Assembly (NCBI RefSeq): GCF_035222485.1
Contig: NC_085921.1
Span: 2,542,001 to 2,606,000 of the forward strand
Length of the DNA stretch: 64,000 nt
Direction: 5' to 3'
Origin: Podospora pseudoanserina
Taxonomy: Eukaryota > Ascomycota > Sordariomycetes > Sordariales > Podosporaceae
The position numbers and the translations under genes were made by a program. The notes below the pieces were generated by a model, which was not told where the DNA came from, searched no databases, and worked only from the letters and a program-made list of their open reading frames with translations. Positions within the stretch are counted from its first letter, which is position 1. Every line of letters begins with the position of its first letter. Below are positions 31,986 through 43,709 of the stretch, piece by piece.

Positions 31986-34437
31986 TCATTGCGTCTCCCA
32001 GTCACAGTACCCAGTCGGCGGATCCCTGATATACCCCGGCCCCAATCCAGCTCCCGTATTGTCCCTACTCCTCATCAAAGAGTCAAAGAAGGCCATGTCA
32101 ACCCCTTGAAAAGCCCAGTCGTCCACTCCTGCCGTGAGAGCAGGGTAAAGATACGAGTCGTGTTCAGGCTGCAAGTGGCCAGAACCATGTTGGGCTGGGA
32201 GTGAAGAAAAGTCAGGACCTCCAACAAAAAGATCCTGAGAACTTTGTTGACTTTGCACCATGTTTCCGTACAATTGTTGCTCCTGGTTAGGTGTCTGAGA
32301 GGGCTGCCGCTCGAACGCTGACTGCGGCATCAACGCCGCAGACGACGGAGCGTCAGGTCCAGTTACCGCGGTGGCGGAACCAGCGGCGTCAGATGTGACC
32401 GCCTCCTTGGAAATGACTTCATCGGTAGCCACAATCTTGACCACCCCATAGTACGGAATAAACACACGGAGGACGTTTTGACGGCTCGGCGTGGTGACGG
32501 ACTCGGAGCTAGACCGGTGAACGGCCTGGGTGTCGTACTTTCGCCGCCCGTTGGCCGCGTCAGCCTCGATGGCCATGAGCCTGCGTATCAGACCAGCGCT
32601 CTTCTCGCTTAGCGCATCCGCATTGACTTTGTTGAACGCGTCCATGTTCTCGAGATACCCCTCCACCAAGCCTAAATCTCCAAGCCTTTGGTGGGCGAGA
32701 ATGCTGTGATCTGGGGGTTGGCAATGACCTTGCAGGTGTGCCAAAAGGAGCGTCATGGCAGCCATGAGGGCGTAGAAGTCCACAGCGCGGCAGCAGAAGG
32801 CGACGTTATCTTGGGCCCGGAAGAGGACAAAGCGGGTGAGTAGCTCTCTCGAGGCGGTGACGCAGACATCGCGGCTGTAAGAAGAGTTGCTCGGGTCGAG
32901 AGACTGCTTACTGGATCGCAGCAACATGTATGGAAGATGAAGCTGGTTCAAAAGGTTGTAGTGGAATACTTGCCTCATCAGTTGCCACATTCTCCCGAGC
33001 ATCTCCCTCACGTCATTGCCGGCACCAATGAGACTGGGTGGCAACCACCATCTTCCCGGCAGTTCCCCTGCCATCTTCTGCAACTCCAGATCAAGGGCTT
33101 TGGTGGATGCATACTCGTGGAAGCTTGGATCAGATTCATTCCGCTCCAGGATCCGAGCTGCGACACCCATCTGAAGACGTTCGAGTTTATTGACGGGGGC
33201 GTCGTCACCCGGCAGGTGGACACGTGAAGCCACTGCTGCTTCCATTGCGCCTTGCGGAAGGCCAAGCATGAGGGACACAACAGCATCTGCACATACAAGA
33301 CGATGAAAGAGGTGTTGGGGAGCCACTGGCATCGAAGCGTCGAGAATTCTCAGAGGCCGGTGCTGGTAGCTTCGATGAATACCCATCAACTGGCCGACCG
33401 TTATAGCGCGGCGGAAGGCCAGCCAGGCTCGGCGTAGGTTCCCGCAGTTCATCTGGAATAAGCCCTCTAGCAGGATACAATGCAACGACTCAATGGAGCT
33501 AAGCATTTCATCGTTGGTGGTAACGAGCCTGATTGCCGTGTCCGCTAGCCTCCGCATGATGGTCCGTGGAGTTTCGCAGTCAGGCGGGAGATCTGTGTAT
33601 GCATTCCTGTGGGTGTACTGTAGAGACAGGCAAAGAACAAGCATGTGTCGAGCTACCAGGACCGGATGGAGATCTCGGGGCGGAATTCCAAACACGACTT
33701 TTGGGTCACTGTTTCCGCCGAGGCCTGACGCAGGGTCGGCACTGGTCAATGCCAAGGCAAACAAGCCAGCTTTGTTTCCGCCGAGCCCGTAGATAGTGTC
33801 AAGGTCCTGTCGAGATGGGTATGCCGAATGCAGTGCTTCGGAGAGTCGGCCGTGCTTGCCATCGTCAGGTCGTAGCTTGGCGAGACACTCGGCAGGATTT
33901 GGGCGTTGAACACCGAGACTTTCATCTTCGAGATCCAGCCCTTCCTGTAGAAGGGTATCAATAGCTTGTCATGCCAGTCAGTTGCATGATGCATCATACC
34001 TGAGGAGCATCAAGAATACCAAACTGGTGGCTTGATTCCGAGCCAGTTGATCCATCATCTTTGACTACCACAGAAGCCTTTGCGGGTTTCAACAGTGCCT
34101 GCACAGCGGATGGATCACCTCCAATCTTCTTGACCAGCTGCTCAATCAACGTCTCAACCCGAATGATTCGGTCTCCCATCTGACGTGTTCGATCCGCTGG
34201 GGTTGAAAGATCCTCAGGAAGATCCTGGCTTCTGCAGTCGGTGCCCCTACGATGACATCCGATGCAGATAGCATCACCCGGAGCAGCAAAGGTGCATCGG
34301 ATCTTTCTCCGCTTGCATTCCCAGCAGCTGTGTGTCCCTTTCCGAATTCTGCGGGCCTGCAGTTTGAGTGCTTTCTGTGTGTATATGGTCTGTGGCATCA
34401 GGGTGCCGACAGGTGAGCGAGCCGTTTCGGTTTCCAT
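31986..34437 (-). CDS. Zn2Cys6 fungal transcription factor
   Basis: Two exons (34000-34437, 31986-33944) joined by a GTATGA..CTACAG intron encode 798 aa. The binuclear zinc cluster is near residues 38-65: C-x2-C-x6-C-x9-C-x2-C-x6-C in CWECKRRKIRC..CIGCHRRGTDC. A basic linker and a short coiled coil (MGDRIIRVETLIEQLVKKI) follow, which usually gives dimers. The large central part has the fungal-specific transcription factor domain pattern (LHCILLEGLFQMNCGNLRRAWLAFRRAI..QLMGIHR). A Gln/Ser-rich C-terminal tail may activate transcription. It neighbours a DHA2 efflux pump, so it might regulate export genes; that is inference from position only. Confidence 0.92.
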
Positions 34438-35198
34438 CTTCTCGCACTTTCGAGCTGAGAGCTCTATGGGTGTTGTAATGGGATGTGGTTGTGCTGGAAG
34501 GAGGTGCAGGAACCGTGGTGGTCGGCGTTCTCAAGTGTGCAAGTGCAAGAAGACCGCAACGGCGGAGGTGTAAAAGAGCAGTTTGTGATTTTCTTCCGCC
34601 GTGTCGGCGGTCCAAAACGGCGGTGTCTTCAGCATTCGTAATCAACCCCCTGGGTGGTTGGCATCCTACTGGTCGGTCAGCAACGACAGCATAAGCAGAT
34701 GTGCGGCACAGCGGGCAGGGGCCTTCGGTGCTCTGGGTCGGTTTATTCCCGTAGATGAGGTTTCGCGACATCAGGATTTGGTTATCTAGAGTTTTATTCG
34801 AAGACTGTCGTCATAGGAGCTATCCTTCGAGATAGAATTCTTTGCCCAGATATTTGGCCTTGAGAGCTGTTGCCGTGGCAACGCTTGACCCCTGAATCCC
34901 TTGAGATTCCCATATATAAACAAATCATCCTTCTTCTCTTTGTTGTTTGAATTCATTGATTGTTCTATCATTTTGCTAAGAGCGTCGTATCATGATCACC
35001 AATTATTTGCCAAAGCACACACATGAAACCCCCTTTTCGAATCGTAAAGCCCACCCATTATCCACCCTGATTAAAACACCTTTCTAAAACCCCGTGTCCG
35101 ATAGCCCAATTAATCCAAAGTAAAACGCCAGCCCGCCTGTTCTGGCATATCTGAAAATCAAAAATCAAAATCGTAAATAAGGAAAATCGTCCTCACCC
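34438..35198. other. intergenic between regulator and efflux pump
   Basis: Promoter side of the Zn2Cys6 gene and 3' side of the DHA2 gene. AT-rich around 34790-35180; no gene was seen. Confidence 0.4.
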
Positions 35199-37055
35199 CT
35201 ATGCCACCGCCCCAGCAGCCCTCAAGGTCTCTGGGTTTAGTCTTTTCCAGCTGAAGAAAAAACTCAAAACAAAGGAAAGTCCAACGGCTCCAATGGCAAT
35301 CGCTAATGCTGTTTTGATTCCGGCCATGTAGGCGATCAAAATCCCCGGTACTTGCTCCGCGGGGAAAACGGTCCTGATCGCGGTGGCGCCTGTGCCCAAG
35401 ACTGCAAGTGCGTTGACATCAGGCGCTGAGATGGCCAGTTCCTTCATGAGCTCGTTGACAAAGGCGGATTGACCAGCCGAGACCCAGAAGGCACCACCAA
35501 CTGTTTGGAAGACTGCACCAAAAGTGTTAGCGTGAGAAACAGAGACAAAAAGGGGTATATTCACAAAGAACGATAGCAGTGACACTGCTCAAATCGTCAA
35601 TCTCGGCCGTCGCCTGGCTGACGATGATGGGAATTTGGAACGCACTCCCCCACGCAATACCTCCCAGGATTTGATATCCAATCCACATGCCCGCCGATGA
35701 CCTAATGTCAAGTGTGTACAACAGACCAGCCGCCACGGTAGCCAGCGCTGCCCCTACCACCGCTAAAGGTGTAGCATACCCCGTCGCCGAAACCGCCCCT
35801 CCTCCCACGATCGTCGCTACTGTGACCGACAGAATCAGCGGCAGGTTTTTCACCCCTGATTCCGTCGGTGTAGCATTGCCGATACTTTGGAAGTAAATCG
35901 GCAGGTAATAAATGATGATGAAATAACTCCCGGCAAACAGTAACGAAAACATGCTGCAAACCCACACCTGCCTCTGCACGAATAGCCTTGGTACGATCAT
36001 GGACCTCTCCCCATTATACCACTCCCAGACACCAAACGCGATGGAAATCATGACGAATCCAACCAACAGTCCAACGACCTTCCGGTGATGCCATGCAAGT
36101 GTCTGCCCGCCATATTGCAGCGCAAGAATGTATGTGATGACACCGGCCATGATGAGTGCCGTGCCAACGGGGTCCAACTGCAAAAGCTTCTCCTTGAGAG
36201 TCGCCTCCGCCGGCTTGCATCCCGCTGGGGTCCGGAACAAGAAGATGATGATCAGCGCCGACAGTCCGCCAATGGGCAAGTTGATGTAGAAGCACCATCT
36301 CCACGTCACCCTATCCGCAAATGCGCCTCCAATCAGCGGTCCAACAACGGCAGCAACACCATAGGCCGTGCCAATAATGCCGGTGAAGACTGGTCGCTTT
36401 TTCGGCTCGGCGGAAAAGGCGATGAGGGTGTATGCTCCGGAGCCGATACCAGCCGCTCCCACCCCGGCAACAGCACGGCCAATGATTAGAGTAGGTGAAT
36501 TGGGTGCCACGCCACAGATCAATGACCCAAGCTCAAAGATGAAGATGGAGATGAGGTAAGAGATCTTGAGCGGAAAATACTTGAACACCTTGCCCCACGA
36601 GGATTGGAACCCGCCGACAGTCATGAAGAAAGCTGCGCCGTACCAGGCTACGTCTTCGAGGCCGTTGAACTCGTCGGTGATCTTTGGAATGGCGGTTGCT
36701 ACTATTGTCTGTTTGACGAGTTAGCATCACTGACAAAGGCACAGTGTGTGGATCGAAAACTGACCATGTCGAGAGAAACGAGAAAGACGCTGAGAACCAA
36801 GGCGATGATGATACAAGCAAACGTCCATCCTGTTGGATACTCTGTTGGCGGCACATGTAATGACTTCCCTCGGCTCCTGTATTTCTCTGACAGACGTCCC
36901 AGGTTGGTGGATGAGTTTGGTGTGGAACCACTGCTGAGGTAAGCGTGATAGCGATTTCTTGGAGTAGCTGGAGTTTCGAGATCGAAGAGGGATGATGCCG
37001 AGTTTTGCGATGCCAGGGGCCCATGTGCGTGTGTGTAGGCACTATAAGGTGCCAT
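35199..37055 (-). CDS. MFS efflux pump, DHA2 (14-helix) family
   Basis: Three exons (36765-37055, 35565-36708, 35199-35512) encode 582 aa. Splice sites are GTCAGT..ACAG and GTGAAT..GCAG, both with GCTAAC branches. I start at the ATG in GTGCCATGG; an upstream open stretch is not needed. Family motifs include LVSLDMTIVATAIPKI (helix 1, DHA2 signature), RAVAGVGAAGIGSGAYTLI (helix 4), VGPLIGGAFADRVTWRWCFYINLP (helices 5-6, antiporter motif C) and LLFAGSYFIIIYYLPIYFQ. DHA2 pumps exchange protons for drugs or secondary metabolites at the plasma membrane or vacuole. No biosynthetic cluster is visible here. The frames are clean. Confidence 0.92.
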
Positions 37056-38239
37056 GGTGGTGTTTGAACGAGCGACAGACAGCCAAAATGAGGGGAGGAT
37101 TTCTAAAAGACTGGACAATTCACCACAGGTGGCTAGGAGAGAGCGAAAGACAAGGCAATGTGACAAGACTTGGCGAGGAGCAAGTGATGCCGATTACCGA
37201 GTGGTAAGACGAAAGGGCCTGGGAATCCTTTATGTTCATGATGTCCTAGATGGGAATCCACACTGCACGTACATGCAAGACACCGATTCCGTGGCAGCGA
37301 TTCTCCGGGAAGGCGTTCTCGGCGGCAACATCTCAGAGATTACCTCGTCCACTGTGACTACAGTGCCGCGCGAAGAGAGGATGGTTCCCAGGTGCAGAAA
37401 CGCGCACCACATCTGCCGAGAGGTGCATTTTCGATGCGCATACCAGCAGCTACCTGCTTCATCTGTACTTGGAAGATTCCGCAGCCGATGACGAGATGTA
37501 TTCGGGTCGGGTTTCATCAGGGACTCAACCCTGGTGCAGGAGTAGGCGCCGGACATTAAATCGGGGTGCGGTTTGTCTGCAGAACACCGCTATTTTAGTG
37601 CGAGTATAAGCCAGACACCACAAGAAAGTGCAGAGCATCTCACCTTGCAATTGGTGATGCGCTGCAGCGTTGCCGAGGCCACACATACTTTCTTGAAAAT
37701 ATTTGTGGCAACATTAGAAGGTGGATGCATTTGCCTGGAAGATAGAGACCTGCACCTTCCCTTTCCTATTCATAGACATGCATGCACCTTCCATCTCTGC
37801 AACCCAGCTACTTGTACTAATTACTCAGCTCATGTGATCAATGAGGACCCTCCTCATGCAACTTTTCTTTCATCAGTTTCCTTCATGTTCAAGTGTTCCT
37901 ATTTTCATCCATCTTATCCAGCATCTCACCATCAACCCGAATATCGGCATTCACACCGCTGCAGTCAACTCCTTACCAAATCGGTCTTCATGTTCATCTC
38001 AAGATGTCAACCGATAATTGATCACACGTCTTCTTCTGAAGAGAACCCACATGAGCGTGTTGAAAATCTGAGGTGGAAATCAAACACAATAAATTCAATC
38101 TAACCAAATTACGTATACCCTTCGATCACTCTATTCCATCCCAGCTTTGTGTTCTTCCACTCATCAAGTCTCTTTCCACCCGAATAAGTTCACTGACCAA
38201 GCTCTTATCAGAAACCATCCACCCCCCACCACCCACACC
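37056..38239. other. intergenic, about 1.2 kb
   Basis: Promoter side of the DHA2 gene and 3' side of the secreted repeat protein. Open frames on the plus strand here have no protein-like character. Confidence 0.4.
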
Positions 38240-39106
38240 TCACTCATAGATCACATTAGCCACAATGGCGAACTCAGTCCTGATCGGCCGACTCGGCTCC
38301 CCAACAACAGCAGTCGCCTGTCCAACAACAGCAGTCGGCTCCCCAACAACGGCAGTCGCCTGTTCGACTTTTACAACATTGTCACCGTTCACGGCCGTGT
38401 TCTGTCTCGCCCGAATAGCAGTGATAAACCCATCAGCTACCTGGAAAACAGGCACCTCGGTCACAACCGGCGCCGAAACTGGAGTATCCGGAATCTGGGT
38501 ACCAATTACCACAGAGGGGACATTCGGAATGGCGGTATCGATCGGTGCCGGAGGAGCGTCGGGAATAGCGGTACTGATTGGTGCCGGAGGAGCATCGAAG
38601 ATAGCGGTAGGAACTGGTGCCGGAGGAGCATCGAGGATAGCGGTGCTAATTGGCACTGGGGGCGCTTCGGGAATGGGAATGGCGGTATCAACAGGCTGAG
38701 GCGCCTCGTCGACGGGAAAGGCTGTGCTCTCAGCCTGGCGACGTTCAACTTGGCGCTGTTGGAGGCCGTCGATAATGTCGATGAGGTCTCCCAACTCATA
38801 TGTTTGTCTTTTGGCAGGGCTGGAACCGAATCTCCCACGAGACACATCATTCGGACCGGGGATTGTACCACCACCTACACGGTAGGTCCTAGTGTCCAAG
38901 GGCGAGTCATCCCTCTTCGCAGGGCTAGCGCCGAATCTACCGCGAGAGACGCCGTCCTGGCTTGGAATACCGTTGCCGCCACGGTAGGCTCTCTCAGAAA
39001 GCTGGGTGGAAGCCAGGCCAGGCTCTGCCGGCAGGGCTCGTGCCTGGGCAGCGTGGACGTCGAGCGCGGCGAGGAGGAGGATGCAGTTGGAGATGGTGAG
39101 CTTCAT
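38240..39106 (-). CDS. secreted repeat protein with Kex2-type sites
   Basis: Reading from the internal ATG at 39106 gives 288 aa with a signal peptide (MKLTISNCILLLAALDVHAA); the frame is open further upstream but without a signal. Two ~26-aa repeats follow: AYRGGNGIPSQ..VSRGRFGASPAKR (residues about 40-65) and TYRVGGGTIPG..VSRGRFGSSPAKR (about 74-100), each ending in Lys-Arg; an ERR lies at 121-123. Residues about 140-200 are a 12-aa repeat of the type TAIxDAPPAPxS, and about 249-272 a 7-aa repeat (TAVVGEP/TAVVGQA). There is no Cys in the mature part. The layout fits fungal Kex2-processed repeat precursors (pheromone-like or RiPP-like), but no product or modifying enzyme is evident nearby. 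Confidence 0.75.
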   Translation of the reverse strand: MKLTISNCILLLAALDVHAAQARALPAEPGLASTQLSERAYRGGNGIPSQDGVSRGRFGASPAKRDDSPLDTRTYRVGGGTIPGPNDVSRGRFGSSPAKRQTYELGDLIDIIDGLQQRQVERRQAESTAFPVDEAPQPVDTAIPIPEAPPVPISTAILDAPPAPVPTAIFDAPPAPISTAIPDAPPAPIDTAIPNVPSVVIGTQIPDTPVSAPVVTEVPVFQVADGFITAIRARQNTAVNGDNVVKVEQATAVVGEPTAVVGQATAVVGEPSRPIRTEFAIVANVIYE

Positions 39107-40045
39107 GTTTTCAAAAGGATGAAAGATCAAGTGGAAGTAGATCAGACAATGGATAGCAGGTAATAAGGATTGGAATCTCAGGCCGGCCTGAAGTAGTGAA
39201 GTTTTTGTGTAGAGTGTTTGATTGCTCGGATGAAGATGCTGTTCAGTTTGATGTTGACACTTCACTTGTTGGAACACAGCCTTATATACATTTTCAAATA
39301 CAATGATCGCTCGAAATCTTTTTTACATGACAATAGGCAACAGTTCCGGAATTCAACCTTCCCGATAGTTACTTTGTCTGTCTTGGGAGTCAAAACTGGC
39401 CAGACGGGAAAATCAACGGCAAACATTTGACACGATTCATCATGCAGTTGACAGGAGAATTCAAGGCCTACGGTAAAAGTCTCAAGTCATCTATGTTTGC
39501 CTCCTAGGTGCATAATGCACTAGTTGTGGTCGTCTAGATCTGAATGTAAATCCCGGCAGTAGTAGGCCACATAGAGGGGTCAGTCTTGACTTAGCATCGC
39601 CTCACTACTACGTTTTCCTTCAACTATGACCAAATGTTTGTACGTCAAGAAGAAATTTACCGACGGGGAGTTCTAATGGTCTGATGTAGATCGACCCATG
39701 TCGGCTCGTGAATATCGAACTTTAATGAAACCGGGGAGTGGGAAATATCGGCCATGTTCGCGGCCCAGTTGCCTATCCCCTATAATTATTGTTAAGTCAT
39801 TTGATCCAAGGTAAGTAATATTCTTTGTTTCGAGTTGCAAAGTGAAGTTATTGTGTAAATTCCCAATCTTTTGGACTTTCTGCTACACTGACAATATCAA
39901 CAATGAGGACTGAATCCTGTCCCATCCCCAACGCCACGCTGCTAACATGACCGACAACACCTACTTTTTTTCTACCCATTCCCCCACCATTCCACAAACA
40001 ACTTGCCCTCCTAGAAAACTTCTTATCTTTCTTTACGCCAAAAGC
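39107..40045. other. intergenic
   Basis: Promoter of the secreted repeat protein (left) and 3' side of the pICln gene (right). No gene was seen. Confidence 0.4.
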
Positions 40046-40993
40046 CTACTCCTTCTTCGGCCTCTTACTATCCCCCCCCTCCAGCCCATTCACCTCCCCC
40101 TCCCCAGCCCCATCCTCATCCATCCTATGAACCGTCCCCGCCCCACCACCCAACATCGACTCACTCAACACCCACCCACCACCCTCCCCCCCAGCATTAT
40201 CATCCCCCTCCCCCCCACCAATCCAGTTCCCCTCCTCATCAAGAAACTCGTGCACATTCTCCGCCGTAATCCACCCCGAACTCCCCGGCATAGCAGCCGG
40301 CAACCCCCCATCCCTCGCACCGGCAAAAACCCCGCTAAACCCCTCCACCGCCTCCCCCTCGAAAATAATCCGCGCCCCATCTTCATCCTCTTCCTCATCC
40401 TCATCCCCTTCCCCCTTGGGGTCAGGGTTAAGGTTAGAACAGTCGGAAATAGCCTCAAACAACCTCTCCGTCTCCGTCTTTGGCCTCCTCCCCCCAACCG
40501 TCACTTCTTCCTCCCGTTTCTGGGAAGCGGGAATAAGCGTCAGCTCGACCGCATCCCACTCATCATCCCCCGACCCGCCCTCTGCGAGCTCAAGCTGGAG
40601 GTAGACGCTGCTGAACTCGCCTATTTTCTGCACGGCGTGGATGCTGATTTGGTGGTAGGGGATTGTCAGTCCGACTTCTGCCTGTGGGGAGAAGAGGACG
40701 AGGTTTTGGGATGTGACGAAGACGTCGAGTGCTTGTTCGTAGGTTGTTGGGAGGGATTCGGGGGAGAGGGCGAGGGATTCGGGGGGGGTTGGTCGGGTGG
40801 TGAGGTCGAGGGGGAAGAAGGGGAGTTTGCCGAGTTGGGTGGGGGAGGTGAGCCAGGCTTTGGTGGAGGGGGAGTGGTGGTGGAGGATGGGTTTGGTTGG
40901 CGAGAAGAAGGAGGTTGGGGTGTGGGATTGGTGGTCTGGGAGAGGGGTGTAGTCGGAGAGGGAGGGGGGGGAGCGGATGGTGGTGAGGGACAT
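40046..40993 (-). CDS. pICln/Lot5-type protein (Voldacs fold)
   Basis: An intronless frame of 315 aa. The first ~160 residues show the PH-like pICln pattern: a start rich in Ser/Pro, SQNLVLFSPQAEVGLTIPYHQISIHAVQ (strands 2-4) and SSVYLQLELAEGG..WDAVELTLIP, followed by an acidic loop (GEGDEDEEEDEDG). WITAENVHEF is the short conserved C-terminal helix, and a Gly/acidic tail ends in SKRPKKE. In animals pICln delivers Sm proteins to the methylosome for snRNP assembly; the yeast relative Lot5 is poorly known. The coding strand is C-rich at the 5' end and G-rich at the 3' end, switching near 40590. Confidence 0.85.
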   Translation of the reverse strand: MSLTTIRSPPSLSDYTPLPDHQSHTPTSFFSPTKPILHHHSPSTKAWLTSPTQLGKLPFFPLDLTTRPTPPESLALSPESLPTTYEQALDVFVTSQNLVLFSPQAEVGLTIPYHQISIHAVQKIGEFSSVYLQLELAEGGSGDDEWDAVELTLIPASQKREEEVTVGGRRPKTETERLFEAISDCSNLNPDPKGEGDEDEEEDEDGARIIFEGEAVEGFSGVFAGARDGGLPAAMPGSSGWITAENVHEFLDEEGNWIGGGEGDDNAGGEGGGWVLSESMLGGGAGTVHRMDEDGAGEGEVNGLEGGDSKRPKKE

Positions 40994-41358
40994 TTTGGCG
41001 GTTGTCGTCGTGGTATTGGTGAGGGTGGTTTTGGTGTTGTTTGGTTTGCGCTGGTCAAAGTCGCGAATGTTGACTTTGGGGAACGCTCGCTGGCAAGGTG
41101 GGGAGCTAGCTGGTTTAAGCTGCTGGAGCTGTCAAATTTTGGCGGGGTCAAGCTTGCGTTATCGATAACCTTATTGAGACGTCCCTCTTTCGTCATGCGG
41201 CTTGTGTGGCCAGGAGGGTTCTCGCGTGGCCAACAGAAACTTTGGAGCAAACGCGTGGCACTTCGTACAAGAATCGTGTCAATTGATCACCTCGAGTTTT
41301 TTTAAACAGAAACAGAAATTGCCATCAAATTATCAAATAAACGCGGCGAATCATCACC
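40994..41358. other. divergent promoter, pICln and 41359 gene
   Basis: 365 bp between two start codons facing away from each other. No other feature was recognised. Confidence 0.45.
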
Positions 41359-42005
41359 ATGCACGACAACCGTACGTCGTCCTCCGTCCTCAACTCTACG
41401 GAAACGCGCTGACTAACACCGCCATCCAAGGCTCCCACCCCTTCCTCCAACAAGTCCCCCTCACCGTCTCCCCCTTTGTCAACCTCCCTACGGCAACCAC
41501 GCTGCCATACACATACAAGCCCATGCCTTCCGCCCTCCCCCCATCAGCCTCGGGCATCACATCAGACTCGGCCGCTGGGGGCCCAGAACCGAAATATGTC
41601 GTCTCACCGTCTGGGCACGCGGCCCATCCAAACGATATTATCGCCTCTTGTCGAGCACTGCGAGATCACATTGCCAAACTCACGGCTGATGCCGAAACGG
41701 AGATCAAAGCGATAGATGAGAGGATAAAGGCTGCTGAGCTGGCTGAGAAGAGGAGGCTAGCACCTGGTTGGCTGGATAGTGATGTAAGGGTTCTTCAGCC
41801 GGAGAGAAAGAGTGTTGCGCCTGATGGGTCTGGTATAGAGGGCTTTGGGCAGTTGAGTCTCGGGGAAGGTGGTCATGGGGAGGGAAATACTAGCCAACAG
41901 CAGCGAGGGCATGGGCCGGGAGGGGCGAGTGAGATGGCGGTGCCGGATGAGGGGGAGGAGCTGGATAGGGCTTTTGGGAAGCTTGGGATGGGGGGCCCGA
42001 AGTGA
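41359..42005 (+). CDS. conserved fungal protein of unknown function, coiled coil
   Basis: A tiny first exon (41359-41371, four codons plus one base) is joined by a GTACGT..CCAAG intron (branch CTGACTAAC) to 41431-42005, giving 195 aa. The splice removes an out-of-place N-terminus that the open frame would otherwise add. The middle has a likely helix (DIIASCRALRDHIAKLTAD followed by AETEIKAIDERIKAAELAEK) of coiled-coil type, ending RRLAPGWLDSD. The C-terminus is Gly-rich with an acidic motif before FGKLGM. I do not know the family. Tiny first exons with the start codon are common in this class of genes. Confidence 0.72.
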
Positions 42006-42430
42006 TGTTGGCTAGTTATGATACATGATATTGCTTGGATACGCAGCGTGATGATGCGAGGGAGGGTTCAAGGCTCTACCCTAACCCTGGCAGCGGTGGT
42101 GGAGCTACCCCAGAAAGTCCACAGCTTGGCATTGCTGCCTCTGTTGGACAGATCAGATACCCAAAAGTTGCTTCAAAATATTCTCAACATCAATTTTCTC
42201 TAAATATGCGCATCCACCCTCCTGTCCGTCATATCAAGAATTGATCAGCCCAAATTTCTGACGTCCAATATACCCAATCCGGTTAGCGCCATCAATTTAC
42301 GTTCTGCTCCACTTCTCCAAAACCCGCCGCAGTCAAGTCGCAAAGTCGCGTCTCCCAAAGCTTGCCAAATTCTCGACCTTTTGCGACAACACCACCACCA
42401 CCATCACAACCACCAATAAAACAACCAAAA
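42006..42430. other. intergenic between 41359 gene and MFAP1
   Basis: 3' side of one gene and promoter of the next, same strand. No coding sequence was recognised. Confidence 0.4.
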
Positions 42431-43578
42431 ATGGGCCTCCCGCCCCGGCGCGCCCCTTCCCCCTCCGAGTCCGGCTCCGAATCCGGCTCCGAATCCGGCT
42501 CCGGGTCAGAATCCTCCAGCAGCAGCGAAGACTCGGCCCCACGCAGACCCCTAATGGCCCGCCCAAAATTCATCCCAAAATCCCAACGCAACAAGACGCC
42601 CGCCCAGCTCGCCCGAGAGCAAGAATCGACTCTGGCCGCCGCCGAGGAAGCCGCGCGCAAAGCCGCCGCTGACGCGTTGGTAGAAGAACAAATCGCCAAG
42701 GACCTCCTGGCTCGGAAATCAGGAAAAAAAGCCTGGGACGACGACGACGATGAAGAGAATAAACTCGAGGTGGACGACACTGACGATCTGGATCCCGAGG
42801 CGGAGTATGCTGCTTGGAAGCTGAGGGAGTTGAAAAGACTGAAACGGGAGAGGGAGGCGATTGAGGCAAAGGAGAGGGAGCTGGCTGAGGTGGAGAGGAG
42901 GAGGGGGTTGACTGAAGAGGAGAGGAAAAAGGAGGATGAGGAGCACTTGCGGAAACAGAAAGAGGAAAGGGAGGGGAAGGGGAAGGTGGGGTTTATGCAA
43001 AAGTATTTCCATAAGGGGGCGTTTTATAACGATCAGGGGCTGAGGCGGGGTTGGTGGGGAGGGATGTGATGGGGGCGAGGTTTGCGGATGAGGTTAGGAA
43101 TCGGGAGTTGTTGCCTAAGGCTTTGCAGATGAGGGATATGACTAAAGTCGGGAAGAAGGGGGCGACGAAGTATAGGGATATGAGGGTGAGGATACGGGGT
43201 CTTGGGGGGGATTAGTGGGGGGGGGGGACCTGGGAGGTTGGATGATAGGGGGTTGGATGAGAGGTTTCAGAGTGATGGTCGAGGGGGGTGGAGGGAGAGG
43301 GAGGGAGGGGGGAGGGGCCGAGGGGGTCGAATGCTGTTCCGTTGGGGGAGAGGAGGGAGAGGGTGAGGGATGAGGACAGGTACAGAGATCGGGACAGGGA
43401 TAGGAGGAGGAATGATGATGATGATGATCGGGAGAGGCATCGGAGGCAGGATGACAGTCGTGATCGGAGGCGGTCGAGGTCACGGTCACGATCTCCGAGA
43501 CGGAAACGCTCGCCTTCACAGGAACGGGGGAGGGATCGGTATGATAGTGACAAGCGGAGGAAGATAGATGGCCGGTAG
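42431..43578 (+). CDS. MFAP1-like spliceosomal protein, frame disturbed in G-runs
   Basis: The frame from 42431 to 43069 gives the N-terminal 212 aa: an SGSES-repeat acidic start, KFIPKSQRNKT, EYAAWKLRELKRLKRERE and GFMQKYFHKGAFY, all MFAP1 (Spp381-like) marks. The conserved block MGARFADEVRNRELLPKALQ and the following MRDMTKVGKKGATKYRDMR continues in another frame from about 43042. An RS-rich tail (RDRDRDRRRN, RSRSRSRSPRRKRSP) runs to the stop at 43576. Every change of frame sits in a G-rich stretch, including a run of 11 G near 43217. MFAP1 is a tri-snRNP/B-complex splicing factor and generally essential, so sequence errors are more likely than gene loss. The tail reads in about three segments. 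Confidence 0.85.
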
Positions 43579-43709
43579 AAGCATCGCTTAAGTTGTTTAT
43601 AGGAAGCAGTACATAATATGACAAACAAGGCCAGATCTTTTCACATGTTCAGGGCATTTTTGAGGGCCAACATTACTCTTGTTCAACTGCTCTCTAACCC
43701 AAGCCCTCC

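Noticed and set aside
38147-39163. 338-codon plus-strand frame with NNSSRLPNNG repeats
   Set aside because: Lacks an ATG start and is antisense to the secreted repeat protein. Its repeats merely mirror that gene's repeats.
39947-41305. 452-codon plus-strand open frame over the pICln gene
   Set aside because: It is antisense to a recognisable pICln protein. Its translation is Pro/Leu-rich, then Gly/Glu-rich, as expected from the complementary skewed strand.
42078-42092. CCCTAACCCTGG, telomere-like
   Set aside because: Only about two units in an intergenic region between housekeeping genes; no interstitial telomere array.
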